Notes under the pieces: generated by a model
What the model saw: the letters and a program-made list of their open reading frames with translations, nothing else
What the model was told of the DNA's origin: nothing
Database searches by the model: none
Shown: positions 1 to 7,542 of the stretch, piece by piece
How the letters are laid out: each line of letters opens with the position of its first letter
How positions within the stretch are numbered: the stretch's first letter is position 1
Position numbers and translations under genes: made by a program
DNA from: CAVVDT01 sp963747005
Lineage (GTDB): Bacteria > Pseudomonadota > Alphaproteobacteria > Rhizobiales > Aestuariivirgaceae
Assembly (NCBI GenBank): GCA_963747005.1
Contig: CAVVDT010000012.1
Span: 157,234 to 221,233 of the forward strand
Direction: 5' to 3'
Length of the DNA stretch: 64,000 bases

Positions 1-22
1 TGGGCAGTGTTTTGGGGCGCAT
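1..22 (-). CDS. 5' end of a gene running off the window
   Basis: An ATG on the minus strand at 20-22 is preceded by a good Shine-Dalgarno (GGAGG at 31-36, about 8 nt away). Only seven codons (MRPKTLP) are inside the window, so no function can be named. The short space between it and tRNA-Leu on the same strand would allow co-orientation but not necessarily co-transcription. Confidence 0.4.
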
Positions 23-293
23 CGGGCAGGTCCTCCGGTCTCGACTCGGGCATTGAATCACCCCTGGCCGCGCCGGAAAACCTCAAATCGAAACGCCTGA
101 CGAAATCGCAAGCTTTTCCGCCCACACCCCCCGAAACCTTGCGAAACGCAATACTTCAAACCATCCCGTAAACCTTGGAAATCCGAGGGTTGCAGGCCTT
201 TTTCACGAGCGACTAGCTCGTTCTTCTATCGTAACGAGTCGCTCGGATGCACCGAAGTGAAATCCGGGCTACGTTTGTTTGTGAGGGCGGGAT

Positions 294-380
294 TGGTGCG
301 GTCGAGAAGAGTTCGAACTTCCACAGGGTTTCCCCTACTAGCACCTCAAGCTAGCGCGTCTACCATTCCGCCACGACCGC
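294..380 (-). tRNA. tRNA-Leu (anticodon GAG)
   Basis: On the minus strand this 87-nt stretch folds as a class II tRNA: 7-bp acceptor stem GCGGTCG/CGACCGC, D-arm GGCGGAATGGTAGAC, anticodon stem CTAGC/GCTAG with loop TTGAGGT (anticodon GAG, reading CUC and CUU leucine codons), a short extra arm and a TTCGAAC T-loop. The 3' CCA is encoded (294-296). Stem pairing is complete by eye. It lies directly upstream of lipB in the opposite orientation. Confidence 0.95.
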
Positions 381-468
381 ATTGTCCGTTGCAAAGGCGC
401 TGGCGTCTTTAACAAGGCCCCTGCCGCAAATCAAGGGCGAAGGCTGCCGTCTTGACGCCCTTGCCGCG

Positions 469-1179
469 ATGGCGTCAATGCATGGGACCATGAGCCTTCA
501 GCGCACCGCTTCCGCCTCGATACGCCTTCACCGCCCGGTCGCCTGGGAGATTGCCGACCGGCCCGTCGACTACCCTTCGGCCCTCCAGCGCATGGAATCG
601 GAGGTCGCGGCCATTGCCGCCGGCACCGCCCCTGAGCGCGTCTGGCTCCTCGAGCACCCCGCGCTCTATACCGCCGGCACCAGTGCCGACGACGCCGAGC
701 TTCTGGTGCCCCACCGCTTCCCGGTCTACCGCGCCGGGCGCGGCGGGCGCTTCACCTATCATGGGCCCGGTCAGCGGGTAGCCTATGTGATGCTCGACCT
801 GAAGGCCCGCGGCGGCGACGTGCGCGGCTTCGTCTGCGGTCTGGAGGACTGGATCATCGCCACACTTGCCCGCTTCAACGTGAGGGGCGAACGCCGCGCC
901 GACCGGGTGGGCGTGTGGGTGCGGCGTCCCGACAAGGGCGAGGGCGTCGAGGACAAGATCGCCGCCATCGGTGTCAGGGTGCGCAAATGGGTGTCGTTCC
1001 ACGGCATCAGCCTCAACGTCGAACCCGATCTGGAGCATTTCTCCGGCATCGTGCCCTGCGGCATCGCCGCCCACGGCGTCACCAGCCTCCATGACCTCGG
1101 CCACACCGCCGGCATGAGCGACGTCGACATGGCGCTGCGTTCGGCATTCGAGGAAGTGTTCGGGCCGACTACCCCCTAG
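469..1179 (+). CDS. lipB: octanoyltransferase LipB
   Basis: Transfers the octanoyl group from octanoyl-ACP to lipoyl domains, the first step of protein lipoylation in the cytoplasm. The family signature RGGRFTYHGPGQ is present, followed by the lysine of KIAAIG and the acyl-acceptor cysteine of IVPCGIAAHGV, the catalytic Lys/Cys pair of the family. From the ATG at 469 the protein has 236 residues, normal for LipB. The reading frame stays open upstream to a TTG at 382, but that would begin against the tRNA, and family members start close to the WEIADRPVDY segment. ATGs at 478 and 490 are equally possible since none has a clear ribosome binding site. The 3' end overlaps the convergent lipoprotein gene by 11 nt. 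Confidence 0.93.
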   Translation: MASMHGTMSLQRTASASIRLHRPVAWEIADRPVDYPSALQRMESEVAAIAAGTAPERVWLLEHPALYTAGTSADDAELLVPHRFPVYRAGRGGRFTYHGPGQRVAYVMLDLKARGGDVRGFVCGLEDWIIATLARFNVRGERRADRVGVWVRRPDKGEGVEDKIAAIGVRVRKWVSFHGISLNVEPDLEHFSGIVPCGIAAHGVTSLHDLGHTAGMSDVDMALRSAFEEVFGPTTP

Positions 1180-1750
1180 TGAGCTTCAGGAGGTCGACCC
1201 TCATCCGCCCGGCCTGACCCGGATAGCTGCGCTGGATGCCGGCAGCGGCGATGTTGCTGTCATTGCCGATCTCCACCGTCCAGTAGGGCTTCAGCGAGTC
1301 GGCCGGCTTCTTGCCGAGATTTTGCGGCGTGACCAGCAGGCGCCCGGCATAGACGACGTCACCGGCATTGAGGGTGATCGTGCCCAGCCGGCTGGCGGGA
1401 AATTCATGCTCGCCCTTGCCGATCACCTGCTGCTTGATGCCGGTGGCGTCCACCAGTTCATAGGTTCCCGGCACCAGTGCCTGGACTTCGGCGATGTTCG
1501 GGTCGAGGGTGAGGAAGAAGGTCTCGCCGGTCGTCTTGCGCCGCCATTGGGTCACCAGCGGGCCCGCCGACTTGGCGGTGCCGAAACCGCCGTTGATGAC
1601 GAGAATGGCATCGGCCGCCGGCCTGTATTGCGCAACAGGCACTGCGAGGCCCGACCGCATGGACGGCAGCCGATTGATCTCCGGCGACGTACAGGCGGCA
1701 AGGGCCAGCAGGGTGGCAAAACCCACACACAACGACATAGCTGATCGCAC
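1169..1750 (-). CDS. putative outer-membrane lipoprotein of unknown function
   Basis: About 193 residues with a lipoprotein signal: a short basic start, a hydrophobic stretch and the lipobox LAAC, so the mature protein would begin at Cys about residue 20. The remainder is soluble, with predicted beta-rich segments such as GTYELVDATG and YAGRLLVTP. I know no named family for it. The start chosen is a GTG at 1748-1750 because an AGGGGGA ribosome binding site lies 7 nt upstream; an ATG four codons later (1736-1738) would also keep the signal. The frame stays open far upstream but that part looks non-coding. It converges on lipB. Confidence 0.75.
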   Translation of the reverse strand: MRSAMSLCVGFATLLALAACTSPEINRLPSMRSGLAVPVAQYRPAADAILVINGGFGTAKSAGPLVTQWRRKTTGETFFLTLDPNIAEVQALVPGTYELVDATGIKQQVIGKGEHEFPASRLGTITLNAGDVVYAGRLLVTPQNLGKKPADSLKPYWTVEIGNDSNIAAAGIQRSYPGQAGRMRVDLLKLTRG

Positions 1751-1890
1751 CGCCCAATCCCCCTGACCGCTCTCAAGTCCTCGTCCATGGCAAAGATCGC
1801 ACACGATCATGGACACCTTGCGCCTCGATGCTGCGGCAGATTCTCGCAGCACCGGTGTGCAATCCGACCCGATAGAGCCGTCCGGTGGCG

Positions 1891-2163
1891 CTAATGCCTG
1901 ATCGCGAAGGGCGCAGGCGCCGTCTCGCCGGTGTCGGCGACCGCGATATCCGTAACGCGCGCGGCCGACGGCCCACGCCGGCAGCGCGACAGCATGTCGT
2001 CGAGCTTGTCGGACGGACCCGATATCACCGCCTCGACACTGCCGTCGCTGTGGTTCCGCACCCAGCCGGTGAGGCCGAGTGATGAAGCCTCCCGGTGGAA
2101 CCAATAGCGAAAGCCGACACCCTGCACGCGGCCCGTGATGGTTATTCGCAAGGTCCGTTTCAC
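1891..2163 (-). CDS. acyP: acylphosphatase
   Basis: A 90-residue acylphosphatase, which hydrolyses carboxyl-phosphate bonds in small cytoplasmic acyl phosphates. Both signatures of the family are present: GRVQGVGFRYW near residues 11-21 with the phosphate-binding arginine, and the GWVRNHSDGSVE segment with the catalytic asparagine. Length is typical. Its ATG overlaps the stop codon of the upstream VOC gene by 4 nt, so the two are almost certainly translated from one message. Its physiological substrate is unknown, as for most bacterial members. Confidence 0.93.
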   Translation of the reverse strand: MKRTLRITITGRVQGVGFRYWFHREASSLGLTGWVRNHSDGSVEAVISGPSDKLDDMLSRCRRGPSAARVTDIAVADTGETAPAPFAIRH

Positions 2164-2618
2164 GGCACCGCCTCTGCGATGTCGCTGTCATAGGCGACGA
2201 GCTCAACCGTGTTGCCCTCCGGATCCGTGGTGAAGACGCCGCGCCAGCCGATCCACGCAAATGTCTGTATCGTATAGTCCAGGCCGTTGTGCCTGTACCA
2301 CTCGACCGCCCGGTCCTGCTCAGCGCGCTCCACCGTCAAGGCGAGATGGTGCAGGCTCGATTGCCCGCCACCCAGCGCAAGCCCGTGCGGCTGCGGGTCA
2401 TCTTTGCCAGCATCATGGCGGAAGAGGGCCAGCACCGCCGTATGTCCGCCGAAGCCTTCGGCGATGCGAAAGAAGACTATGCCGTCGCTGTAGCCGCCTT
2501 CGATCACCTCAAGCCCGATGATATCGCGATAAAAGGCCGTCATGCGGTCGAGGTCGCGACAGCGGATGGCGATTTCGCCCAGAGCCCGGACCCTGAAACC
2601 CCGATCGACAGTCGTCAT
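2160..2618 (-). CDS. VOC-family (glyoxalase/dioxygenase fold) protein
   Basis: A 152-residue single-domain vicinal-oxygen-chelate protein with the paired beta-alpha-beta-beta-beta layout: LGEIAIRCRDLDRMTAFYRD at the start, SSLHHLALTVE in the middle and DPEGNTVELVAY near the end. The last is the typical place of the C-terminal metal-ligand glutamate, and the histidine of HHLAL is a plausible second ligand. The enzyme class (lyase, dioxygenase, antibiotic-binding) cannot be assigned from sequence. It is the first gene of a two-gene unit with acyP. Confidence 0.88.
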   Translation of the reverse strand: MTTVDRGFRVRALGEIAIRCRDLDRMTAFYRDIIGLEVIEGGYSDGIVFFRIAEGFGGHTAVLALFRHDAGKDDPQPHGLALGGGQSSLHHLALTVERAEQDRAVEWYRHNGLDYTIQTFAWIGWRGVFTTDPEGNTVELVAYDSDIAEAVP

Positions 2619-2919
2619 GTGAAGACTCCCTGGTCATCGTTGCCTCCCTCGACCTGCAGGCCACAGCGGGCCGCGGCGACGGCGCACCCCGATGCCGCAT
2701 GAGCGGTGTGCGTGAGGCGGAATCTTGCCCACATCAGAACGTCGAACCTCGACCCCTTGAGATCGCGGCCCACGATCATGGCGAGCGGACCGCCCGCGTT
2801 GACACCCACATTGCGAACGAATATGCGTGAAACCGGGCGCGGGTTCAAACGTCTCTGACACATTCTGGAGTGGCCGTAATCTGTAGTCAGGTGACGGTAA
2901 TTGTGGGGATGCATGCCCT
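2619..2919. other. gene-free interval before the surface-glycan genes
   Basis: No convincing coding frame. Several overlapping open frames exist on both strands but have no family signature or ribosome binding site. The interval must hold the promoter of the VOC-acyP unit (leftward) and probably that of the GT61 gene (rightward); no clear -35/-10 pair could be picked out. Confidence 0.6.
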
Positions 2920-3963
2920 ATGGCGGCGAATATCGTCAACATTCTTGAGTTCCGCTGCGCCAGGCTGCTGGATCACCTGGGGCCAAACACGAAAGTGCAC
3001 AGGCTTTCGGGATGGGCGGCGGACATTGAAGTCTTTACGGCAAGCGACATCCTCTACATTCCCGAATACAGCATGCAGGCGCGCGGGGATATCGTGCCGC
3101 TTGAAGCCATCCTGTACGACAGTCACCTGCCCTGGATACAGCGCGATGTGAAGCCGGAAAGGGCAACGATAGATCTGGACCAGGTCGAGCGCTCCGCCGA
3201 GGAGGTCTGCATCCTGGGCAACCTGGCCTCCAGGGCCTTCGGTCACTGGACGGAAGAACTTCTGAAGGTTCTCATTCTCGAACATTTCGGGTTCACGGGA
3301 AAATATGTCATTACACAGGCGCATCGGCAGTGGGCGCATGACTCTCTGGCCGTCATGGGCGTATCCGGGGCCCGGATTCTGGCGCCCGCCAAGCCGGTCG
3401 TTTATTCGACGGCGTATTACACGACGATGATCAGTCATTCCACGGCCATGCAGCATCAGAAAGTATTCTTCAAATTGAGGGAGGATTTGCACGCAGCCGC
3501 GGCATCCGAAGCCGGCTTGGGCGAACGGATATGGCTGGATCGCGGCAAGACTGCCGTCAATGGGCGCTATGTTATAAACTCAGAAGAAGTTCATGCCGCC
3601 ATATCGAAATTTGGCTTTACTCCCATTGACATCGGCAGTTTTCCATTCCGCAAGCAGATCGCGATTGCCCGCGATATGGACGTCTTATGCGGTCCGCATG
3701 GCTCGGCCTTCGTTCATTGCCAGTTCATGCATGACCGCAAGGACGTCATCCAGATATTTTCACCGCTGTTCGTCAATCCGGACTTCATACAGCTTTGCCA
3801 GATCAGACAGCACCGCTACAATCAGATCGTCCCGACCCACGCACAGGAGGGTTGGCCCTACGAGCACGGTCGCGATCTGTTGATCGATATCGACCATCTC
3901 GATCTGGTTCTGTCTTCGTTGCGGCCGTGGCCCCTCAGTTGGGGACCGGTGGCCGTTTCATAG
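2920..3963 (+). CDS. glycosyltransferase family 61 (DUF563) protein
   Basis: A 347-residue GT61-type glycosyltransferase. The family hallmarks are visible: GNLASRAFGHW at residues 100-110 (the GHW donor-domain entry), WLDRGK near 205-210 (the usual R-R/G-N strand region), and GPHGSAFVHCQFM at 258-270, the nearly invariant G-x-H-G-x-x-x-x-N/H loop. The family transfers xylose or N-acetylglucosamine in eukaryotes; bacterial members act in polysaccharide or LPS loci. No transmembrane segment is seen, so it should work on the cytoplasmic face. It is followed at about 200 nt by a cytidylyltransferase and a LicD gene on the same strand. Acceptor and sugar cannot be deduced. Confidence 0.85.
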   Translation: MAANIVNILEFRCARLLDHLGPNTKVHRLSGWAADIEVFTASDILYIPEYSMQARGDIVPLEAILYDSHLPWIQRDVKPERATIDLDQVERSAEEVCILGNLASRAFGHWTEELLKVLILEHFGFTGKYVITQAHRQWAHDSLAVMGVSGARILAPAKPVVYSTAYYTTMISHSTAMQHQKVFFKLREDLHAAAASEAGLGERIWLDRGKTAVNGRYVINSEEVHAAISKFGFTPIDIGSFPFRKQIAIARDMDVLCGPHGSAFVHCQFMHDRKDVIQIFSPLFVNPDFIQLCQIRQHRYNQIVPTHAQEGWPYEHGRDLLIDIDHLDLVLSSLRPWPLSWGPVAVS

Positions 3964-4160
3964 TACCGGCCAAGGTTGCCCCCCCATGCGTTCGGTGTGT
4001 TGGCCCCCCGGAATTTCTGGAAAACCGCATAGCGGCGGATTATCCTCATTCATGGTGGAGCATCGCGCTGCAGTGGCCCGGCTTCGGGCCAACGGCCATG
4101 CGGCAGGGCGCGAGGGTCGGGCCACTCGCAAATGGCGTGGCGGCGGATGAGGGAGTCGGG

Positions 4161-4571
4161 ATGGAGCGCGTTGTCTACACCGAAGGAACGTGGGATCTCC
4201 TCCACTACAATCACCTTGAGATGTTAAACGAGGCGTTGAAGTTTGGCGACCGTCTCGTGGTCGGCGTGGTGGCGGATGAATGGGTAAGCACCTACAAGAA
4301 GGCTCCCGTCCTGAACCAGGACGAGCGATTGCGGACGATCTCGGCGTTGGGGATGGTGTCGGAAGCCTTCATTCTGCACGGCCCCTTTGTCCCGAAGCTG
4401 ATGACCTTTCTGATCGAGAAATACAAACCGGTAGCGGTCGCTTACGGGAGTGGAGGTTTCGATGATTATTTCCAACCGGCCGTCGACCTCGGTATCATGC
4501 GCCGCCTGAGCTATCGGCCGGGGATAACAACGACTGAAATTGTCAATCGGATTCTGCGCACCCGGCAGTGA
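4161..4571 (+). CDS. TagD/RfaE-like cytidylyltransferase
   Basis: A 136-residue nucleotidyltransferase of the glycerol-3-phosphate/ethanolamine-phosphate cytidylyltransferase type, which activates a small phosphate ester as a CDP compound. GTWDLLHYNH at residues 9-18 is the nucleotide-binding signature and GITTTEI at 121-127 is the C-terminal substrate-site motif normally read as G-I-S-T-T. The signature histidine pair is HYNH, whereas the family norm is H-x-G-H; the glycine is replaced by asparagine. An ATG at 4161 is preceded by GGGAG with 6-nt spacing, so the longer open frame upstream is rejected. It sits between a GT61 and a LicD gene, and probably supplies the CDP-linked donor for LicD. 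Confidence 0.85.
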   Translation: MERVVYTEGTWDLLHYNHLEMLNEALKFGDRLVVGVVADEWVSTYKKAPVLNQDERLRTISALGMVSEAFILHGPFVPKLMTFLIEKYKPVAVAYGSGGFDDYFQPAVDLGIMRRLSYRPGITTTEIVNRILRTRQ

Positions 4572-4635
4572 CCCGTTTCCCCCTGCGACAGCCTTACCTA
4601 TGATGGCCGCCCGGCAGCAGTGGAAGAAAACACCC

Positions 4636-5277
4636 ATGATGTATGTTACCGAGGAAGAAGCGTTTCTTGGTGTCTGGTGCGAACTGGGCATGGTCCGTGC
4701 GCGCTCGGTCTTACAACGCACAATGGTCGCCGCCCGACAGGCAGGCGTTGATCTTCTCCTCGATTACGGCACGCTTCTTGGTTGTGTGCGCGAGGGCCGC
4801 ATTTTGCCTTGGGATGATGACATCGATCTGGCCCTCCTGGGCCAAGAGGGGCGCGATGCGCTTGAGCAGGAGTTGAATAAACTCGGGTTGCACATGGTGC
4901 ACTCGGATTCCGATCCGGACTGGATTGACTTCGCCAAAATTTACGACCCCAGACATGCAACTATCAAAATTGAAAATTACGAATACGCATGGCCGTTCGT
5001 CGATTTGTGGATATATAATTTGACCGACGACGCTTATATCTGCAACTCAACGGAAGAACAATTTTCCAAAGAAGTGCTAGATGATAAAAAAGCAGTTATT
5101 TTCGAAGAGACAGATTGTTTTATATCTGAAAAATACGAAAATATGCTGGATAGATACTATAAAGATTGGAGAACGACCGAGGTGTCCAATCATTGGAGCC
5201 ATCGCTTCGAAGAGGGCATTCGCCCCAGTTTCAAGCGCCCCATAAAGACCGACGGCTCAGGCCGAAAGATCGTCTGA
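4636..5277 (+). CDS. LicD-family phosphotransferase
   Basis: A 213-residue LicD protein. LicD enzymes move a phosphorylated group (phosphocholine, ribitol phosphate and others) from a CDP donor onto a glycan. The diagnostic nucleotidyltransferase core is present: DYGTLLG at residues 43-49 followed by WDDDID at 59-64, the metal-binding aspartates. A GGAAG ribosome binding site stands 9 nt before the ATG at 4636; ATG 4600 and TTG 4540 are upstream alternatives without such a site. The second half (about 4950-5200) is visibly AT-rich compared with everything around it, which suggests foreign origin. Donor and acceptor are unknown. Confidence 0.88.
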   Translation: MMYVTEEEAFLGVWCELGMVRARSVLQRTMVAARQAGVDLLLDYGTLLGCVREGRILPWDDDIDLALLGQEGRDALEQELNKLGLHMVHSDSDPDWIDFAKIYDPRHATIKIENYEYAWPFVDLWIYNLTDDAYICNSTEEQFSKEVLDDKKAVIFEETDCFISEKYENMLDRYYKDWRTTEVSNHWSHRFEEGIRPSFKRPIKTDGSGRKIV

Positions 5278-5388
5278 ATCGCCCTGTTTAACGACGTGGT
5301 GGCACGCAAATGGGCATGGTGGCCGTGGATGGACCGGCAACCCGTCGTCTGCCAAAGTGCAGCATTCGCGACGAGCCGGCGCCGGGCC

Positions 5389-7389
5389 TCACTCGAAGTC
5401 CATGATCACCGCATCGACGGCGAGGCTGTCGCCGGGCTTGGCGTGGATGGCCTTCACCGTCACGTCGCGCTCGGCCTTGAGGACGTTTTCCATCTTCATG
5501 GCCTCGACCACGGCGAGCGTGTCGCCGGCCTTCACCGCCTGCCCCTTTTCAACCGCGATGGCACGCACCAGACCGGGCATGGGGCACAAAAGATGGCGCG
5601 AGGTATCGGGCGGGAGTTTCTCCGGCATCAGTTTCGCCAGTTCCGCCTCGCGGGCGGTGAAGACGTGGGCCTCCATCTCGACGCCGCGATGGCTCAAGCG
5701 GTAGCCGTTGAGTACCGGGCGCACCTGCACCGAGACCGGCCCGGCGTCGATGAGGCCGCGCCACACCGGTGTGCCCGGGGTCCAGGCGGCCTCGATGATA
5801 TGATCGGGAGCGCCCTGACGCGACAGTTTCAGGAACCTGCCGTCATGGCTTTCAATGGTGAGGGTGAGCCATTCGTCGGTGAGCTTCACTATTCGGGTGG
5901 CTGAAAATTTCACCGGTTTGCCGCCCATCTGGCCGGAAATGCCGCGCTTGCGCGCATTGGCGACGTGATCGATGGCACAGGCGACCGCGGCAAGTGTATC
6001 GCGCACCGTCTGGACGCCCCCTGCCCCGGTGAAACCGTCGGGGAACTCTTCGGCGATGAAGCCGGTGGAAAGTTCGCCCTTCATCCAGCGCGGGTTCTCC
6101 ATGATGGCGGAGAGGAAGGCGATGTTGTGCTGGATGCCGTCCACGTAGAATTCATCGAGCGCCCTCGACATGCGTTCGATCGCCGCTCGGCGGGTCGGGG
6201 CATGGGTGCACAGCTTGGCGATCATCGGGTCGTAATAGACCGATATCTCGCCGCCCTCGCAGACGCCGGTGTCATTGCGTACGGTCGCGCCCTCGCCGCC
6301 TTCGGCGGGCGGCCGGTAGCGCACCAGGCGCCCGGTTGATGGCATGAAGTTGCGATAGGGATCCTCGGCATAGACGCGCGCCTCGACCGCCCAGCCGTTC
6401 AGCTTCACTTGCTTTTGGGCAATCTTCAGCTTTTCGCCCGCCGCCACCCGGATCATCTGTTCCACCAGGTCGATACCGGTGACGAGTTCGGTGACCGGAT
6501 GCTCGACCTGCAGGCGGGTGTTCATCTCGAGAAAGAAGAACGAACGGTCCTGCCCGGCGACGAACTCGACGGTGCCGGCCGAGTCGTAACCGACCGCCCT
6601 GGCCAGCGCCACCGCCTGCTCGCCCATGGCCTTGCGGGTTGCATCGTCGAGCAGCGGCGACGGGGCCTCTTCGATCACCTTCTGGTTGCGGCGCTGGATG
6701 GAGCATTCGCGCTCGCCCAGATAGATGACGTTGCCGTGCTTGTCGCCCAGCACCTGAATTTCCACATGGCGCGGGTTGACGATGAACTTTTCCACGAACA
6801 CCCGGTCATCACCGAATGAGGACCTGGCCTCGGAGCGCGCGAGATTGAATCCTTCTTCCACCTCGCCGCGGCTCCTGGCGATGCGCATGCCCTTGCCGCC
6901 ACCGCCCGCTGAGGCCTTTATCATCACCGGATAGCCGATTTCGTCGGCGATGCGGGCGGCCTCGACGGCGTCGGTGATCTCGCCCAGATGGCCGGGAACG
7001 GTCGAGACCTTGGCGGCGTTGGCGAATTTCTTCGATTGGATCTTGTCGCCCATGGCCTCGATGGCCTTGACGTTGGGCCCGATGAAGACGATCCCCGCCT
7101 TCTCCAGTGCGGCACAGAATTTAGCGTTCTCGGAAAGGAACCCGTAGCCGGGATGAACGGCCTGGGCGCCGGTTGCCTTGCACGCCTCGATGATGCGCTC
7201 GATCACCAGGTAGGACTGGCTGGCCGGCGATGGACCGATATGCACCTTCTCGTCCGCCTGTTCCACATGCAGGGCACGAGCATCGGCGTCGGAATAAACA
7301 GCGACCGTCCTCACGCCCATGCGCCGCGCCGTCTTGATGATGCGGCAGGCAATCTCGCCACGATTGGCGATGAGGATCTTGTCAAACAT
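5389..7389 (-). CDS. pccA: propionyl-CoA carboxylase alpha subunit (biotin carboxylase + BCCP)
   Basis: A 666-residue acyl-CoA carboxylase alpha chain. Order of domains: biotin carboxylase N-domain (MFDKILIANRGEIA), ATP-grasp (KASAGGGGKGMRIA glycine loop; EMNTRLQVEHPV), a BT domain with the RKRGISGQM segment seen in PccA proteins, and a C-terminal biotinyl domain with the acceptor lysine in VVEAMKMENVL. The BT segment favours propionyl-CoA over methylcrotonyl-CoA carboxylase. It converts propionyl-CoA to methylmalonyl-CoA with its beta subunit PccB, which is not in this window. A GTG five codons upstream is possible; the ATG at 7387-7389 matches the family start. Confidence 0.92.
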   Translation of the reverse strand: MFDKILIANRGEIACRIIKTARRMGVRTVAVYSDADARALHVEQADEKVHIGPSPASQSYLVIERIIEACKATGAQAVHPGYGFLSENAKFCAALEKAGIVFIGPNVKAIEAMGDKIQSKKFANAAKVSTVPGHLGEITDAVEAARIADEIGYPVMIKASAGGGGKGMRIARSRGEVEEGFNLARSEARSSFGDDRVFVEKFIVNPRHVEIQVLGDKHGNVIYLGERECSIQRRNQKVIEEAPSPLLDDATRKAMGEQAVALARAVGYDSAGTVEFVAGQDRSFFFLEMNTRLQVEHPVTELVTGIDLVEQMIRVAAGEKLKIAQKQVKLNGWAVEARVYAEDPYRNFMPSTGRLVRYRPPAEGGEGATVRNDTGVCEGGEISVYYDPMIAKLCTHAPTRRAAIERMSRALDEFYVDGIQHNIAFLSAIMENPRWMKGELSTGFIAEEFPDGFTGAGGVQTVRDTLAAVACAIDHVANARKRGISGQMGGKPVKFSATRIVKLTDEWLTLTIESHDGRFLKLSRQGAPDHIIEAAWTPGTPVWRGLIDAGPVSVQVRPVLNGYRLSHRGVEMEAHVFTAREAELAKLMPEKLPPDTSRHLLCPMPGLVRAIAVEKGQAVKAGDTLAVVEAMKMENVLKAERDVTVKAIHAKPGDSLAVDAVIMDFE

Positions 7390-7542
7390 CAACCCTTGCC
7401 CCACTTGATGAACCAGACGGCGGCAACTTTCCCAACGGCCGCGACCGACCTTCGCCCCATGTCCTCTTTTAGACAGACGCGGGGAAGGCGTAAACTGCTG
7501 CGAAGGTCGATTGCGCGACCTTGCCGCATGAGGACCGACAGC

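Noticed and set aside
6988..7542. Upstream extension of the cyclase frame
   Set aside because: The open frame runs antisense to pccA; the ATG at 7543 has a good ribosome binding site and matches the start of the domain.
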